Shown here piece by piece: positions 62,780 to 64,000 of a stretch of DNA of 64,000 nucleotides. A program made the translations under genes and the position numbers. How positions within the stretch are numbered: the stretch's first letter is position 1; each line of letters begins with the position of its first letter. This stretch comes from Tsuneonella amylolytica. Lineage in GTDB: Bacteria > Pseudomonadota > Alphaproteobacteria > Sphingomonadales > Sphingomonadaceae. The stretch lies in the NCBI RefSeq assembly GCF_003626915.1, contig NZ_CP032570.1, positions 682,001 through 746,000 of the forward strand. Reading direction: 5' to 3'. Under the pieces are notes generated by a model. That model was not told the DNA's origin. It ran no database searches and saw only the letters and a program-made list of their open reading frames with translations.

Positions 62780-63613
62780 TCAGAAGCGGAAGCCGGCAGT
62801 CACCCGGAACGAGTGGCTGTCGAGCTTCGTGTCGGCGGGGCGCAGGTTGGTGCCGCCGCCGTTCAGCAGGAACGGGTTGGTCGCCGGCGCGGTGCCCGGT
62901 CCGACCGCTACGAAGGCGTCCTCGTCCTTGTAGTTCGAATACAGGTACTCGAGACCGATCGTGAACGAGTTGCCCAGCAGGATCTCGCCGCCGCCGCCGA
63001 CCTGGTAGCCGAACTGCATGTCGTCGTTGCCGTCGGGCGTGAACGAGTTGGCGCCGTTCGTGGTCGTGAAGGTACGGTCGATGTCGGCGTAGGCTACGCC
63101 GCCGGTCGCGTACAGCAGGCCGCGACCGTCGCCCGGCGAGATGCCGAGACGCGCGCGGGCGGCGACCGAGTAATCGACACCGCGGGTGTAGGTGTAGCTG
63201 GCGGGCGTGGTGCTGAAGCTGGTCTGGCTCTCGACCGCATCGCTCTTCGCGCCTTCGACCAGCACGCCGCCGACGAACATGCCGAAGCGCTTGTCGAAGC
63301 CGACGCGCACGGCGTAGCCGAGGTCGTCGCTGTCGTTGTCGCAGCCGGCACCCGGCGCGTTGCCGTTCGCCGCGCCGACGCAGAAGCCGGGCGAGAAGGC
63401 GTTGGCGCCGGTGGTCGTGCGCACGACGTCGCCGAACGTGCCGTCACGGTTGGTGTCGAACTCCAGACCCGGACGGCCGGTGTCCACGGCGTCGAGGCCG
63501 ACGGCACCCGAAACGTAGAGGCCGTCGAACGTGGTGGGGGTGTCCTGGGCGAGCGTCGGGGTCGCCACGAGGGCGAGCGAAAGAACCGAGGCCGAAGCCA
63601 GCATCTTGATCAT
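62780..63613 (-). CDS. Outer-membrane beta-barrel protein
   Basis: 277 aa. Signal peptide (1-22, SVLSLALVATPTLAQ). Repeated amphipathic strands with alternating aromatic residues: GLYVSGAVGLDAV, YAVRVGFDKRFGMFVGGVLV, LYATGGVAYADIDRTF and the final RVTAGFRF ending in Phe, the Omp recognition signal. Two cysteines (CVGAANG..GAGC) in an early loop may form a disulfide. Likely a small porin of the OmpA/OprD-like kind. RBS AGGA 6 nt before the ATG. Confidence 0.88.
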   Translation of the reverse strand: MIKMLASASVLSLALVATPTLAQDTPTTFDGLYVSGAVGLDAVDTGRPGLEFDTNRDGTFGDVVRTTTGANAFSPGFCVGAANGNAPGAGCDNDSDDLGYAVRVGFDKRFGMFVGGVLVEGAKSDAVESQTSFSTTPASYTYTRGVDYSVAARARLGISPGDGRGLLYATGGVAYADIDRTFTTTNGANSFTPDGNDDMQFGYQVGGGGEILLGNSFTIGLEYLYSNYKDEDAFVAVGPGTAPATNPFLLNGGGTNLRPADTKLDSHSFRVTAGFRF

Positions 63614-63704
63614 GGGAATTCCTGCAAAAGGGGTTGCGACTTTAGAACCTCCAGAACCACCCTTGGTGATACCGGTTCCGCTGCAAATGCGAACTACCGG
63701 ACGA

Positions 63705-63722
63705 TGTTGCATTGCAGCAACA
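63705..63722. promoter_or_regulatory. Short inverted repeat upstream of the barrel gene
   Basis: TGTTGC (63705-63710) / GCAACA (63717-63722), 6-nt spacer, within the 159-nt gap between the DUF2332 gene and the barrel gene. No T-run. Either a weak terminator of DUF2332 or an operator; not decided. Confidence 0.35.
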
Positions 63723-63772
63723 GGGGCGGCTCGTTCACCGAGCGGGCGGCCCGGCGTCGTCTCGATGCGCTT

Positions 63773-64000
63773 TCAGGCCAGCCAGTCGATGTCCGCCCCG
63801 TGGGGATGCGACCAGGTGAGCTGGATCGCTTCCTCGCCGCCGGGCCAGTAGCGGACCTTCGTGCCGTGGCGATGCACGGTCCGGTCGGCCTCGACCGCGA
63901 TCCAGGCGAGCGGCTTGTCGGGCGTCGCCCTGGCGCCGGCGGCCTCCATCGCGGCGGTGACGCGGTCCTGCTGATCCGCCGGCACGTACTGCCAGACGAT
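63773..64000 (-). CDS. DUF2332 family protein (N-terminus beyond window)
   Basis: 76 codons at the right edge, reading VWQYVPADQQDRVTAAMEAAG at the boundary in outline, then WPGGEEAIQLTWSHPHGADIDWL before the stop. The pattern V-x-Q-Y and the Trp-His end match the C-terminus of DUF2332 proteins, a family of unknown function. Only the last part is visible, so domain order and start cannot be judged. Confidence 0.75.
   Translation of the reverse strand: MVWQYVPADQQDRVTAAMEAAGARATPDKPLAWIAVEADRTVHRHGTKVRYWPGGEEAIQLTWSHPHGADIDWLA

Overview
The window is GC-rich DNA from an alphaproteobacterium, most likely Sphingomonadales and probably the Erythrobacteraceae/Sphingomonadaceae side of that order. 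This rests on gene content and protein style: a full meso-DAP type dcw cluster, TamA/TamB next to bpt, oxygenase MpaB, amidohydrolase, the dnaJ/bolA/cobS neighbourhood, and many GTG starts. It looks like ordinary chromosome. I see no rRNA, tRNA, CRISPR array, integrase, transposase or prophage block.

Layout. (1) 1-18122, minus strand: an almost uninterrupted division and cell wall (dcw) cluster in the order mraZ-rsmH-ftsL-ftsI-murE-murF-mraY-murD-ftsW-murG-murC-murB-ddl-ftsQ-ftsA-ftsZ. Nearly every junction overlaps by about 4 nt; ftsZ alone has a real leader and is cut by the left edge. (2) 18425-21017, minus: two uncharacterised membrane-associated proteins, a cysteine synthase and a 2Fe-2S ferredoxin. 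(3) 21098-31165, mixed strands: housekeeping and accessory genes (DNA glycosylase, S9 lipoprotein peptidase, SDR, phhB, ccmAB, a GIY-YIG gene bracketed by REP-like palindromes, map, a secreted DUF3298-type protein, M17 aminopeptidase, SH3 protein, argC). (4) 31311-35718, plus: glnB-glnA behind a sigma-54-like promoter, an orphan endolysin, a Tyr-rich repeat protein and a fasciclin lipoprotein. (5) 35788-45329, minus: tamB-tamA-bpt, a GH130-like beta-propeller enzyme and threonine ammonia-lyase. (6) 45420-48717, plus: amidohydrolase, a 71-residue membrane protein with a strong terminator, and two overlapping hotdog thioesterases. (7) 48714-51939, minus: a PBP1A-type synthase and cobS. (8) 52018-62643: MpaB, then an HxlR regulator divergent from a tight eight-gene operon (VOC, GST, DUF1428, VOC, PhnB-like, RibD/DHFR-like, GST, GST), then dnaJ divergent from bolA-GST-pirin-SDR-epoxide hydrolase. 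(9) 62780-64000, minus: an outer-membrane barrel and the C-terminus of a DUF2332 protein.

How the genes work together. The dcw cluster makes lipid II (MurB-F, Ddl, MraY, MurG) and builds the divisome that uses it (FtsL, I, W, Q, A, Z); PBP1A adds a second peptidoglycan synthase. TamA/TamB and the barrel protein concern the outer membrane. glnB/glnA are the nitrogen-status pair. The most system-like accessory region is 53.5-62.6 kb. It carries four GSTs, three VOC proteins, pirin, SDR and epoxide hydrolase in two tightly packed operons, one with two tandem dyads at the divergent HxlR start, which suggests an inducible electrophile or aldehyde detoxification module. The other points most worth checking are a compensated double frameshift in ccmA, a REP-flanked GIY-YIG protein that has lost its expected catalytic Glu, and tandem 10-mers upstream of mraZ.
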